DNA of 64,000 nt from JACRAV01 sp964571235 (GCA_964571235.1 CAZNAI010000003.1:248001-312000), one strand, 5' to 3'; positions 53,719 through 63,211 are shown, numbered from the stretch's first letter. A program made the numbers and translations. Notes: generated by a model from the letters alone, not told the origin.

Positions 53719-54152
53719 ATCGCATATCGGCAATCATCACCTTGGCAGTTGCCTCTTACTTGATTGTCAATTGCCACCCAAACAGAGCGTCGAGTAGACA
53801 GGAAGTCGCTGTTGTTTCTGAAGAATGCCTTCGGGTCTGCGCGGACAATTCCTGCTTGGACAGCCTGAGCTTCCCGGGTGGGGGTACCATCAATATGGAG
53901 GGTGAATATGCTCCCTTATCTCCTACACCTTGGCTACTGATACCTGACTATGCCTTGGATACCTTTCGACTCGACTTCTACAACGTGACGGGCCGGAAAA
54001 TCGCAACAATCATTCAGGACTGCAAAGTAGCTTCACCTGTTCGGGTGTATCCTCGTCTTGCACTATCGCAAATGGCATCAGGAGTATACTTCATAATGCT
54101 GTCACGAAATGGAGTTGGTCTCGGGACACAGAAGTTTCTTTGGCTTAAATAA
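53715..54152 (+). CDS. short exported protein with degenerate T9SS-type C-terminal domain
   Basis: 145 residues from a TTG that overlaps the upstream stop (TTGA). A hydrophobic N-terminus ('IITLAVASYLIVNC') may be a lipoprotein signal with a poor lipobox. The C-terminal half ('FRLDFYNVTGRKIATII', 'SQMASGVYFIMLS', 'GTQKFLWLK') is the sorting domain minus its 'YPNPF' opening. Four cysteines ('ECLRVCADNSCLDS') precede it. Probably expressed with isocitrate dehydrogenase; function unknown. Confidence 0.6.
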   Translation: MNRISAIITLAVASYLIVNCHPNRASSRQEVAVVSEECLRVCADNSCLDSLSFPGGGTINMEGEYAPLSPTPWLLIPDYALDTFRLDFYNVTGRKIATIIQDCKVASPVRVYPRLALSQMASGVYFIMLSRNGVGLGTQKFLWLK

Positions 54153-54170
54153 GATTGTATAATTGGTGTT

Positions 54171-54494
54171 ATGCCCATCCAATCCCCCACCGACGGTCTC
54201 TTATGCTGGAGTTGCGGTCGACCGACCGGCATCACCGGTAAAGTCACCCGCGCCGATGAATGCCCCAACTGCATGGCGGCTCTGCGCTCGTGTCGTGGTT
54301 GTCGACATTTCGACCCGACCCGCCGCTACCAATGCCGCGAGAACGTCGATAAGAATATTGTGGAAAAAGACAAAAGCAATTTTTGTGACATGTTTCAGAT
54401 GCGCGATGTGGTCAAAAAACCCGGCGGTATTTCTTCCCAGTCCGACAAAAAAGACGACCGCAAAAAGGGATTCGACGATCTATTCAAAGATTGA
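54171..54494 (+). CDS. small zinc-ribbon protein
   Basis: 107 residues with two Cys pairs in the first 50 residues ('LCWSCGRPTG', 'ECPNCMAAL') followed by 'SCRGCRHFDP', 'YQCREN' and 'NFCDMF'. The pairs can coordinate one or two zinc ions. The C-terminal third is Lys/Asp-rich. Hypothetical in function; it follows the previous gene by 18 nt on the same strand. Confidence 0.7.
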   Translation: MPIQSPTDGLLCWSCGRPTGITGKVTRADECPNCMAALRSCRGCRHFDPTRRYQCRENVDKNIVEKDKSNFCDMFQMRDVVKKPGGISSQSDKKDDRKKGFDDLFKD

Positions 54495-54562
54495 CTCCAA
54501 CTTGAGTGCGTCTCGACTACGCTCGACGCGTCGATAGGGGCAATTGAATCGATTGATCTGAT

Positions 54563-54930
54563 TCTCGTAGGTCGAAACCCCTGCGGTTTCGACATCTTCT
54601 GCAGTATGAGTAGGTCGGGTTGGCAAGTTCTCCGCCATGGCGGAGAACGCAGACTACCCGACATTTTCAATTAGCATTGTTTACCCCCTCATCCGGCCTT
54701 CGCGAAGCGCACCTTCTCCCAGAGGGAGAAGGTTATGCATTCGACATTTTCGACAAACACCATACGACATCCTCTCCCTTTGGAAGAGGATGTCACGAAG
54801 TGACAGGTGAGCGGTTGATTAGTCCGTTGTAGGGCGGGTTCGTCTTTGAACCCGCCTTGCTTGTAGCGGACGTTGAGAATCATTACTCGGCAGAATCGCG
54901 TCGCGAAGCTCTCGGATTCTGCCCTACAAA
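54563..54930. repeat. cluster of dispersed palindromic repeats
   Basis: Elements of at least four kinds: GTCGAAACC...GGTTTCGACAT (about 54570-54596), GTCGGGT...ACCCGAC with an inner TCCGCCATGGCGGA (about 54612-54662), CTTCTCCC-AGA-GGGAGAAGG (about 54712-54731) and GGGCGGGTTCG...GAACCCGCC (54831-54856). A 'GGCAGAATCGCG...TTCTGCC' copy lies at 54890-54926. They fill the whole gap between two gene ends. Confidence 0.7.
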
Positions 54931-54934
54931 TACT

Positions 54935-55813
54935 TCACACTCTAAAAAAATACAAAATCGCAATCGCCGAGAGCGCCCACAAAACAACTGTCAGCGCCAG
55001 CGGGCGATCTTCGATCAATATATCCGTCGGTGAGCCCCCCTTGTCCTCTTTGTGAATCAAATACAAATACCGGAAAATTCCATACACGACAAACGGGATG
55101 GTCATGTAGAGATGATTGGTGTGGAGTTTCGATGAGACCTCGGCCGACATAGAATAGAGCATATACATCACCACCACCGACGGCGTCGTAACCCCAATCA
55201 GCTGATCGAGCAAGTACGGAGAATACCGTCCGAGAATCTTACGGTGGGCCGTAGCAGTGGTATCGAGCATAGTCAATTCGTGACGACGCTTACCAAAGGC
55301 CATGAAGAGTGCCAACAGGAAGGTGTTAATCAGAAGCCACTGCGAAACCGGAACATCAATCGCCACGGCCCCGGCATACCCGCGAAGTACAAACGAGAGC
55401 GCTACTCCCATCGCGTCGAGAATCACGATGTTTTTGAGCGCCAGCGAGTAGACCAAATTCAATCCCAGAAAAACCAGAGCGGTGATGAAAAACGAAATGC
55501 CCAAAAACCATGAACCAATAATTCCACCGCCGACTGTGACCGCTATCAATCCTGCCGCCGCGCCCACGGTTACTTTCCCGGATGCGAGTGGGCGATCCTT
55601 TTTCAGCGGATGTTGGCGATCGGAATTGCGGTCGATCAGATCATTGAACGCATAGACTGCCGATGACAACAAACAAAAGAGTCCCATAGCGGCCACCGCT
55701 CTGAGTACTGCGTCTGAATTGCCCGCCTCGCCGGCAAAGATCAGCGGAGCGAGCACAAACAGATTTTTCAGCCACTGTTTCGGCCGGGCCAGCTTGATCA
55801 GTTGCGTTAACAT
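54935..55813 (-). CDS. UbiA-family prenyltransferase (decaprenyl-phosphate phosphoribosyltransferase type)
   Basis: 292 residues with about eight membrane helices. The first Asp-rich loop is 'FNDLIDRNSDRQHPLKKDRPLASG', as in DPPR synthase-like members, and a second acidic region ('GMMDT..'-like) is replaced by 'LDTTATAHRKILGRYS' in the loop before helix 6. It would join a prenyl-phosphate to a sugar phosphate; the exact substrate is unsure. The start ATG at 55813 is 22 nt after the EpsI stop, so it is in the exosortase unit. Confidence 0.8.
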   Translation of the reverse strand: MLTQLIKLARPKQWLKNLFVLAPLIFAGEAGNSDAVLRAVAAMGLFCLLSSAVYAFNDLIDRNSDRQHPLKKDRPLASGKVTVGAAAGLIAVTVGGGIIGSWFLGISFFITALVFLGLNLVYSLALKNIVILDAMGVALSFVLRGYAGAVAIDVPVSQWLLINTFLLALFMAFGKRRHELTMLDTTATAHRKILGRYSPYLLDQLIGVTTPSVVVMYMLYSMSAEVSSKLHTNHLYMTIPFVVYGIFRYLYLIHKEDKGGSPTDILIEDRPLALTVVLWALSAIAILYFFRV

Positions 55814-55835
55814 GGCAGAGAATTATCGAAAGAGA

Positions 55836-56480
55836 TTATGTGCCGAAGGGCAGTGATTGTTCGATCCCGGGGAAGAAAGTCCCAAAGAATTTCACCGCCC
55901 GCATGGTGGCTGAGTCGAGTGTGTCGCCGGTCTCCATGGGCACTGTCAGCCGGACAAAGGCGGCGTCAGTCGGCGAAAAAGTGAGCGCGTTTTTGACCAG
56001 ATCAAATTTTAACCCGAATTCATTGCGAATCGCTCCGCTCCGCGTCTCAAACCAATACATCATCATCTGCCTTGAATTGTCGTCGGAAATTATCAGCCGG
56101 TTGACTTCGCGCGTTGCGCCACCCGCCAGCGACAGCGTGTACGGGTGGTTACTCTCGATCCGCCAGCCGGAGCCGGGGAGACAATGCTTGGGTGAGTGAA
56201 TCTGACTTCCATATTTTTGCGACGAAAAATACGCGACAAAAAGCCAGTACCCCTGATTGTCCGAGTCGGTGTAGTAGCGCAAGGTCGAAGTGTCGGCTTT
56301 GAGCACATCGTAGGAGGCGCTGTCAAAAAAATGTTCGGTCCCGGTAAAGGAATCAACTGAGAAAGGCAGGTGCGCAAAATTCGCGGGGGTAGAAGGCATC
56401 TTGGAGAACAACCGGAAACTGTTTCCGGCCGCGCCTCCAACCAAAATGACAACAAGTGCAATCATCGCCGCCCGTTTCAT
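55836..56480 (-). CDS. epsI: EpsI family protein (DUF3485)
   Basis: 214 residues. A membrane anchor at the N-terminus precedes the family motif 'KYGSQIHSPKHCLPGSGW' near residue 90 and 'GGATREVNRLI'. EpsI proteins accompany exosortases in polysaccharide-linked loci. The ATG overlaps the exosortase stop by 4 nt, so the two are translationally coupled. Confidence 0.88.
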   Translation of the reverse strand: MKRAAMIALVVILVGGAAGNSFRLFSKMPSTPANFAHLPFSVDSFTGTEHFFDSASYDVLKADTSTLRYYTDSDNQGYWLFVAYFSSQKYGSQIHSPKHCLPGSGWRIESNHPYTLSLAGGATREVNRLIISDDNSRQMMMYWFETRSGAIRNEFGLKFDLVKNALTFSPTDAAFVRLTVPMETGDTLDSATMRAVKFFGTFFPGIEQSLPFGT

Positions 56481-57322
56481 TTGAACACCGCCTTGAGAAT
56501 TGTGCTCATAATCAACAGAAGTATGAACGACACCACAAAGACCGATAACCCCATCAGCGAATGCAGTGGCTCGGCGGTAACATCGGGTGTGACCGTAGTC
56601 GCCAAGAGCGCGGTGACAAAGACGCGGAACACATTGGCCGCAACGGCAATCGGGACAGTCGAGGCAAACAACAGGATCTTTCCGGCGAAGCGCTTCTGGG
56701 TCATATAGGCGAAGAGCGCCCCAAGTGCCAAAAGCGACATCAGCGAGCGCATCCCCGAACAGGCCTCGGCCACTTCAAGCGCTGTGCCGCCGGCCAAATT
56801 GAGAATATTACCCTCTCGCACTACCTGCATGCCGATCGCACTTAGAGTACCGGCAGTAATCTTGCTCGCCAGCAGTTGCATCGGGAAAGTAAGAGAGTAG
56901 TAAATCACATACGGTATCGGCACCATAAACAGCAAAAACGCCAGTTCAAACCAAACTTGCTTTACAATCCCCCGCCCGAACAAATACCAAACCAATCCGA
57001 AAAGGCAGAGCACAAACGATACGCGAACGGTGAAATACTCCGCGCCGCCGTTGCCGATGACGAAAAGCAAAATCCCAAACACGACCAGCGCCAGCCCACC
57101 TTTGTCGATGCTCTTGGGGGTAGCGCTCAGGGTGGCCCGTTTCTGCCAGACCAGATAAAGAGAAACCAGCGGGACTAAGAAACCATGGGAATAGTTGGAG
57201 TCCTGCGACCAGGTGACAATTAACTCATAGAGCGCCGGCAGATAGACAGCAACAAGCGCGGCGAACGGGAGATAGGTCAGGTACGCCGGTTGTTTCGTTT
57301 GATCTAAAGATATCGAGGACAT
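56477..57322 (-). CDS. exosortase (EpsH/Xrt family)
   Basis: 281 residues with about eight membrane helices. The catalytic Cys is in 'VAEACSGMRSLMSLL', the Arg in 'ANVFRVFVTALL' and the His in 'EPLHSLMGLSVFV', the triad of transmembrane transpeptidases that process PEP-CTERM proteins. First gene of a three-gene unit (exosortase-epsI-ubiA-like). No PEP-CTERM substrate is visible in the window, and the system may act mainly on exopolysaccharide export. Confidence 0.9.
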   Translation of the reverse strand: MSSISLDQTKQPAYLTYLPFAALVAVYLPALYELIVTWSQDSNYSHGFLVPLVSLYLVWQKRATLSATPKSIDKGGLALVVFGILLFVIGNGGAEYFTVRVSFVLCLFGLVWYLFGRGIVKQVWFELAFLLFMVPIPYVIYYSLTFPMQLLASKITAGTLSAIGMQVVREGNILNLAGGTALEVAEACSGMRSLMSLLALGALFAYMTQKRFAGKILLFASTVPIAVAANVFRVFVTALLATTVTPDVTAEPLHSLMGLSVFVVSFILLLIMSTILKAVFK

Positions 57323-57443
57323 CTGACCGTAGTATACCCGGCCCGCGCGTTTGAATCAAGGTTCAACTCCGGCTGGTTTTGGTCCCTTCTCCGAGGTCGA
57401 GTATCGTTTGAACAGTCTGCTCAAATTGGTTATACTGGAAGTC

Positions 57444-58391
57444 ATGCAACGCCATCGTCGTCAGAAACCCGGTCCGGCCAACTCACCCCACTTTGGAGTG
57501 CTGGTCAATCCCAAAGCCAGCGGTCACAACCGGGGGGCTGTCGATTCGTTGACTGCGGAAATCAAAAAGCATGGCGGATACTACACAATCGAGGAACCGG
57601 AGACCGCCCTGGCGACCGTGCACCGGGCCAAAGTACTGGCCGGTCTTGTCCCCGGCGACATACCGCCTAACGTCTCGCGATTCGGCAAAATCACCGGGCT
57701 GATTTCGGTCGGCGGTGACGGTACTTTTAACTTAGTAGCGCGTGCCGCCCACGATGCCGACTTACCGGTGGGCGCTATTCCGACCGGCCGCTTTAATAAT
57801 CTGGCTCGCTCGATGTACGGCGACGCAAAGTCAGGGACCGCGATTTCTAAAGTGCTTGGCGGGAATTACCGCAAGATCGATGTAGGCATGGTCGGCGATC
57901 GTCCCTTCTTCACTTCGATTGGGCTTGGATTGGTGCCAGAACTGATGAACGCACTAGAGGGGAAACGAACGCCGCTCTTTGGAATCGGCTGGTCACGGCT
58001 CGGCGCTCTGGCGGCCGCCAATGTGAAAATGCAAAAGACACTCTTAAAGGTCGACGCAGTCAAAGTAGATTTCGAGCCGGTCTTTCTCAATGTCAACTTA
58101 TTGCCCTATGCTGTCGGACTGCAGTTCTCGCCGGCGTCGATTGCCGACGACGGCCTTATCGAAGTCCTGTGCGACCAACGGCCGCTTCTGGGTAACTACT
58201 CTGTCTTTGTCCGTCAGATTTACAAAAAGAATTATCTCTTCGGCAACGAGATATGCGTCTATCGAGGCAAGTCGATATTGTGCCAGCCGACCGAAGGTCG
58301 GACGCTGTATGTCGACGGCGAGCTGATAACTCTTCAGACCAACTCGCTGGATATTTCAATCCACGCCAAACAACTCACCCTGCTGGGATAG
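57444..58391 (+). CDS. diacylglycerol kinase-like lipid kinase
   Basis: 315 residues. 'HFGVLVNPKASGHNRG', the nucleotide-binding 'GLISVGGDGTFNLVARA' and 'LPVGAIPTGRFNNLARSMYG' identify the DAGK/sphingosine kinase fold. It phosphorylates a membrane lipid with ATP. The ATG at 57444 begins near the domain; an open frame extends 31 codons further up without a ribosome site. Divergent from exosortase; followed 7 nt downstream by the DUF5683 gene. Confidence 0.85.
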   Translation: MQRHRRQKPGPANSPHFGVLVNPKASGHNRGAVDSLTAEIKKHGGYYTIEEPETALATVHRAKVLAGLVPGDIPPNVSRFGKITGLISVGGDGTFNLVARAAHDADLPVGAIPTGRFNNLARSMYGDAKSGTAISKVLGGNYRKIDVGMVGDRPFFTSIGLGLVPELMNALEGKRTPLFGIGWSRLGALAAANVKMQKTLLKVDAVKVDFEPVFLNVNLLPYAVGLQFSPASIADDGLIEVLCDQRPLLGNYSVFVRQIYKKNYLFGNEICVYRGKSILCQPTEGRTLYVDGELITLQTNSLDISIHAKQLTLLG

Positions 58392-58398
58392 CGCCGGT

Positions 58399-58986
58399 AT
58401 GCGCCTACGGCGATACATGGGATGGGCGTCGGTTCTGGCCATGCTTGGAGTTACCTCATTGGCGCAAACTCCGTCAACAGACTCGCTTCCCAAACTCGAC
58501 ACGCTCTTGTATGTGCCGCAAATGGAACAGCATCCGGCCGGCGATGTAACCAACGCGGTCAATCTTGAAGAGCATCTGATCCAGAATCCGACTGCGGCGC
58601 TATTCAAATCGATGGTAATCCCCGGAATGGGCCAAGCGGGAAATCACCGCTGGTTCAAAGCGGGACTGTTTGCCGGACTGCAGACCTGGTTTGCGCTCAA
58701 GGCAATCGATCACGGCCAGTCGGCCCACGCCCACAAAGCCGCATTCGACGCCGCAACTGATGTCAACTATAGGCGGTCGCTCCACACGGCCTACGAAATC
58801 GAACGCTCCAAACGAAATAAGTTTGTCTGGTTCTTCGGGCTCACGACATTTGTTTCAATGTTCGACGCCTATGTCGACGCCCACATGTCCGGCTCGCCGA
58901 GCAACAAGCGCAACGACCAGTTCACAGTCGATCTGGCCCCCGATCCGCGCGGTGGCGCGATGGCCAGCCTGTCATTTCATTTCTGA
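58399..58986 (+). CDS. DUF5683-like membrane/secreted protein
   Basis: 195 residues. A signal peptide (ending 'GVTSLAQ') is followed by 'NPTAALFKSMVIPGMGQAGNHRWFKAGLFAG' and two hydrophobic segments, the pattern of DUF5683 envelope proteins of FCB bacteria. The tail 'GGAMASLSFHF' ends in Phe as many outer-membrane proteins do. Function unknown. Probably co-transcribed with the lipid kinase. Confidence 0.75.
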   Translation: MRLRRYMGWASVLAMLGVTSLAQTPSTDSLPKLDTLLYVPQMEQHPAGDVTNAVNLEEHLIQNPTAALFKSMVIPGMGQAGNHRWFKAGLFAGLQTWFALKAIDHGQSAHAHKAAFDAATDVNYRRSLHTAYEIERSKRNKFVWFFGLTTFVSMFDAYVDAHMSGSPSNKRNDQFTVDLAPDPRGGAMASLSFHF

Positions 58987-59083
58987 TTAGCTCTTTTGGC
59001 AACTCAGACCGTCTTTGCCCGTATTGACGGACAATTGGTCCTGTCATACCTTAATGCCAACCTGTAACTCAAGCGAGGTATCC

Positions 59084-61900
59084 ATGCGGCGTTTTCTGCC
59101 GATGTGTTTGTTGATCACAGTGTCGTTAGTCGGCGCGACCGGCGCGTGGGGGTACGATCCCTCCTGGTCACCGGATATACCGGTGGATACATCGCCGTAC
59201 TTCCCAGGCGCCCACTACGATCAGGCGATCCCCTCGCCACGTGGCTATCTGCAGAATCCGCTCGGCCAGTGGCCCCTCCGATATTCCGAGATGGCCGCAT
59301 ATCTGAAAGCACTCGACGGCAAGTCCTCGCGTTTGAAGATCGAGATTCATGGACGGACGCACGAAAATCGCCCGCTCTACAATGTGTTCATTTCGTCTCC
59401 GGAAAATATCGCCAATCTTGAAAAAATCCGCGCCGAACATTCCGCCTTTTCCGATCCTGCCACACCACCGGCCACGGCCAATGCGATGATCGGAAAAATA
59501 CCGGCGGTCGCCTGGCTTGGTTACTCGATCCACGGTGACGAGTGTTCCGGTGTCGACGCGGCGGTAGCGCTGATCTATCATCTCGTTGCGTCTACTGATG
59601 CCGATGTTCAGAATCTGTTGAGTCGCCTGATAATCATTATAGATCCGAATCAAAACCCCGACGGCCGCGAGCGATACCTGTCAATGCTCGAAACGTATCG
59701 CGGGTATGTCCCCAACTACAACATGGATGCGCTACAGCATCGCGGCCATTGGCCATGGGGACGTGGCAACCACTATTGGTTTGACATGAACCGTGACTGG
59801 ATACTGGCCACACAACCGGAGACCGACGGACGCCTGGCGACTACCCTAAAATGGCTTCCGCAGGTGGCAGTCGATGCTCACGAAATGGGAGCCGATGCCT
59901 CGTTTCTGCACAACCCGCCCCGCGAACCGATCAATTACAATCTGCCGGAGACGGTGAAGAAGTGGTCGGAGACATTCGGCGTCGAACAGGGAACAGCGCT
60001 CGATCAATACGGCTGGCCTCACTATTCAGGCGAATGGAACGAGGATTGGTACCCCGGTTACGGCGGATCCTGGTCAGCCTATTCCGGAACAATCGGTTTA
60101 CTTTATGAACAAGCGCGTGTTGGGGGAGAGATGGTTAAACAGTCGGATGACTACCTGCTCACCTATCATGAAGCGGTGCACCATCAAATCGTTTCCAGTG
60201 TGGCAAATCTCGTTTCGTTGTCGAATCATCGGGAAGATATCTTGCGCGATTTTCGCGCGGCACGCACCCAGATTGTCGAACAAGGAAAACGATCCGGCCT
60301 TACGTTTGTCTTTCCGCCCGATCCGGACAAAGTGAAGCAGGCGTCGTTCATTACGACTCTTCTCAAACAAGGGATCGAAATTCAACGAACTACCTCGGAA
60401 ACAACGGTCAGCGGGATCGAAAGCCGTGGCGCCAAAGTGTCCGGCGCCAAGCTTCCCGCAGGATCGTACGTCGTCTCCACCGCCCAGGTACAGGGGGCGC
60501 TGATCAAAGCGATTCTGGAGTTTGACCCACGCCTGAAAGTGTCGATGCTCGAAGAAGAACGCCGGTATGTACAGAAGAAAGATGAATCGCGGATGTACGA
60601 CATCACGACCTGGTCGCTTCCGCTGGCGTACAATCTGAAAGCGTATGCGACAACATCGTTTTCCGCCCCCCGCCTGGAACCGGTCACCGGAATCGCACTC
60701 GAGAAAGGTCAGGTGGTCAATGCCGGTCCTCTCGCGGCATATCTGGTAAACATGGAGGGTGAAGCAACCGCCCGCTTCTTGATCAAGGCGTTCGCCAGCG
60801 GCATGACTATTTTTGCCGCAGAGCGGCCGTTCACTGTCGAGGGACGTTCATTCAACCGCGGTTCGCTTGTCATCCGCGTTCGCGGAAATATCGACTCACT
60901 GGCTGAGATTCTCCGGCCGATCGCCGAAGAGACAGGAGTGCATGTCTACGGAGTCCACACCTTTACCGCCGCTGAAGGCGCGTCGCTCGGCGCCGAGGCG
61001 TACCGCCTTCTGGAATCACCGCGCATCGCGATTGTAACCGGCGACGGCCTTAACTTCAATTCCGCCGGATCGATTTGGAATATGATCGATGCCGAACTAA
61101 ACATGCCGCACTCGCTCATCGAAGTCGACGACCTGCGATACGGAAATCTCACTCCCTATAATGTCATTATCATCCCTTCATCATGGGGGCCGCTGGGCGA
61201 CCGTCTGGGAAAAGGTGGCAAAGACAACATTGATACCTGGGTGAATGCCGGCGGCACATTGATCTGCCTTGGCAATTCGACCGAATGGGCGGCCGATTCG
61301 TCGACTGGACTCTCAATGGTCCGCTCCCGGGGACAAGTGCTGGATAAACTCGACAAATACGCCAAGAGCCTGGAACGCGAACAGGCGGTGGCGGTCGTCG
61401 ACACCGTCGCGCTTTGGTATCCCGAAAAAGCTCCTGCCGAGAAAAAGAAAGAAGCGACGCCGTCGCTCTCGTCCGATGAAGCCAAAGAACTCGAATCATT
61501 TCAGCGCAAGTTTTCGCCGCAGGGCGCATTTCTGCGAGTCAATCTCGATCCGGAATTCTGGTTGAACTACGGCATGGATTCTACCGTGACCGTCTTGTTC
61601 TCGGGAGGCACGGTCTTCTTGTCCAGCCCGCCGGTGAGGACCGCCGGACGATTCGCCGACGAAAAATCACTGCGTGTGTCGGGTCTTCTATGGCCCGAGG
61701 CCCGCGCGCGAGTGGCCAACTCGGCCTATTTGACACAGGAGTCGCATGGAAACGGACAGATTATCTTGTTCGCCGAAGAGCCGAACTTCCGTGGCTATTT
61801 CTGGGGAACGCGCCGTTTGCTCATAAACGCGATCCTCTACGGTCCGGGTATGACCGGCGGCGGCCACGACGACAAACACCGCGGACTGCTCAGGAATTGA
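59084..61900 (+). CDS. secreted M14-family zinc carboxypeptidase
   Basis: 938 residues. A signal peptide (about 1-25) leads into an M14 domain: Zn ligands His and Glu in 'GYSIHGDECSGVDAAVALIYHL' (about 150), His in 'VAVDAHEMGADASFL' (about 264), and the likely catalytic Glu in 'IGLLYEQARVGG' (about 340). The C-terminal half (about 420-938) contains a Rossmann-like section ('RIAIVTGDGLNFNSAGSIWNMIDAELN') and a glutamine-amidotransferase-like part. It cleaves C-terminal residues outside the cytoplasm. Start set at 59084 by the signal peptide. Confidence 0.85.
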   Translation: MRRFLPMCLLITVSLVGATGAWGYDPSWSPDIPVDTSPYFPGAHYDQAIPSPRGYLQNPLGQWPLRYSEMAAYLKALDGKSSRLKIEIHGRTHENRPLYNVFISSPENIANLEKIRAEHSAFSDPATPPATANAMIGKIPAVAWLGYSIHGDECSGVDAAVALIYHLVASTDADVQNLLSRLIIIIDPNQNPDGRERYLSMLETYRGYVPNYNMDALQHRGHWPWGRGNHYWFDMNRDWILATQPETDGRLATTLKWLPQVAVDAHEMGADASFLHNPPREPINYNLPETVKKWSETFGVEQGTALDQYGWPHYSGEWNEDWYPGYGGSWSAYSGTIGLLYEQARVGGEMVKQSDDYLLTYHEAVHHQIVSSVANLVSLSNHREDILRDFRAARTQIVEQGKRSGLTFVFPPDPDKVKQASFITTLLKQGIEIQRTTSETTVSGIESRGAKVSGAKLPAGSYVVSTAQVQGALIKAILEFDPRLKVSMLEEERRYVQKKDESRMYDITTWSLPLAYNLKAYATTSFSAPRLEPVTGIALEKGQVVNAGPLAAYLVNMEGEATARFLIKAFASGMTIFAAERPFTVEGRSFNRGSLVIRVRGNIDSLAEILRPIAEETGVHVYGVHTFTAAEGASLGAEAYRLLESPRIAIVTGDGLNFNSAGSIWNMIDAELNMPHSLIEVDDLRYGNLTPYNVIIIPSSWGPLGDRLGKGGKDNIDTWVNAGGTLICLGNSTEWAADSSTGLSMVRSRGQVLDKLDKYAKSLEREQAVAVVDTVALWYPEKAPAEKKKEATPSLSSDEAKELESFQRKFSPQGAFLRVNLDPEFWLNYGMDSTVTVLFSGGTVFLSSPPVRTAGRFADEKSLRVSGLLWPEARARVANSAYLTQESHGNGQIILFAEEPNFRGYFWGTRRLLINAILYGPGMTGGGHDDKHRGLLRN

Positions 61901-61955
61901 ACAGGCCACCAACTACGGTCTTGTCGGAGCCTGAAAATACGCTATATTAATGTAG

Positions 61956-61980
61956 GAGGACGCCTGCGGGCGTCCTCATT
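61956..61980 (+). terminator. hairpin terminator after the peptidase gene
   Basis: GAGGACGCC-TGCG-GGCGTCCTC followed by ATTTGTT. The T-run is poor, so strength is uncertain. Confidence 0.5.
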
Positions 61981-62019
61981 TGTTGAGTTCACTTTCGGAA
62001 ATAGGATAGTCTGCCACTC

Positions 62020-62160
62020 ATGAAAAATAAACGCGTCTTAGTCACCCGACTTTCCGTCATTGCGTGGAGCGGCGTCCTCCTGAGCTTGTCGAAGGAAACC
62101 GCGACGAAGCAATCTCGCCTCGCACAGCCACCTCCAAAGAGAATGTCAGATGAAGAATAA
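62020..62160 (+). pseudogene. duplicated gene start interrupted by a repeat
   Basis: The first nine codons encode MKNKRVLVT, against MKNKRILVT at the real epimerase start 130 nt downstream. The frame then runs into a 'TCATTGCG...GAAGCAATCTC' repeat and stops inside the real gene. Most base changes between the two starts are synonymous, so this looks like a remnant of an older start or a broken paralogue. No product is expected. Confidence 0.35.
62056..62119. repeat. 'TCATTGCG...GAAGCAATCTC' element with a nested repeat
   Basis: The outer element is the same as near 3.7, 14.8 and 42.8 kb. It contains a second unrelated element, CCTCCTGAGCTTGTCGAAGG, seen in related form near 15.02 and 63.48 kb. 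Confidence 0.6.
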
Positions 62161-63211
62161 GAGAATTCTTGTCACCGGCGGTGCCGGGTTCTTAGGCTAC
62201 CACCTCGCCCAAAATCTCCCGCGCTACGGCGCTTCGTTCATGGCCTTTAACGATATCGCGCCGTTTTTCGCCGGTGAATACCCCGAAGGATCACTGCTGG
62301 TCAATGTCGATGTCCGCGACGCCGACAAAATGTATCGCCTCATCAAAGACAACCGCATTGATATTATCGTCCACTGCGCCGCCGCGCTTCCGCTCTGGCC
62401 GCGCGAAGAAATCATGTCGACCAATATCGCCGGGGTGCGCAACACCCTTGAGCAGGCGAAAAAGTGCAATGTCGAGCGGGTGATATTCATCAGCTCAACC
62501 GCCGTCTACGGTGTCCCGGATAAACATCCGCTAGTCGAGACCGATCCGGTGCACGGGGTCGGGGCGTACGGCGAGAGCAAGATTATCGGCGAGGAAGTCT
62601 GCGCTGAATTCCGCAAACAAGGCATGTGTGTGCCGGTCATTCGCCCAAAAACTTTCATCGGCACCGCGCGACTGGGCGTCTTTCAGATTCTCTACGACTG
62701 GGTTGATTCGGGCAAACGCATCCCAATCATCGGCAAAGGGAACAATCTCTATCAACTGCTCGAAGTCACCGATCTTATCGAGGCGATCTCGCTGGCCGGA
62801 TCGGCGCCGCCCGATGTCGCCAACGATATTTTCAATGTCGGCGCCCAGCGATTTGAGAAAGTAAAAATTGATGTCGGCGCGCTTTGCGATTTCGCCGGTA
62901 ACGGCGCGCGCGTCATGCCGACCCCCGCGCCACTGGTCAAAGGTGCACTGGCGGTCTTTGAATTCATGAAAATCTCGCCGCTCTACAAATGGGTCTACGG
63001 CACCGCCGACAAAGATTCGTTTGTATCTACAGAGAAGATCGAAAGCAAACTCGGCTGGAAGGCCAACAACTCAAATCAAGACGCGCTAATTTCTTCTCAC
63101 AAATGGTACCTTGAACACAAAGACGAACTTCTGCATCAAGGCAAAACCGGCGTCACCCACCGTGTCGGCTGGGACCAGGGGATACTGAAGTTGTTCAAGA
63201 AGTGGCTGTAA
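62150..63211 (+). CDS. NAD-dependent epimerase/dehydratase
   Basis: 353-residue extended SDR. 'ILVTGGAGFLGYHLAQNL' binds NAD, 'IDIIVHCAAALP' and 'VIFISSTAVYGVPD' follow, and Tyr-x3-Lys is in 'GAYGESKIIGEE'. It converts a nucleotide sugar or a related substrate; which one cannot be told. Its ATG overlaps an upstream short frame. A ribosome site AAAGAGAATG precedes it. Confidence 0.88.
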   Translation: MKNKRILVTGGAGFLGYHLAQNLPRYGASFMAFNDIAPFFAGEYPEGSLLVNVDVRDADKMYRLIKDNRIDIIVHCAAALPLWPREEIMSTNIAGVRNTLEQAKKCNVERVIFISSTAVYGVPDKHPLVETDPVHGVGAYGESKIIGEEVCAEFRKQGMCVPVIRPKTFIGTARLGVFQILYDWVDSGKRIPIIGKGNNLYQLLEVTDLIEAISLAGSAPPDVANDIFNVGAQRFEKVKIDVGALCDFAGNGARVMPTPAPLVKGALAVFEFMKISPLYKWVYGTADKDSFVSTEKIESKLGWKANNSNQDALISSHKWYLEHKDELLHQGKTGVTHRVGWDQGILKLFKKWL

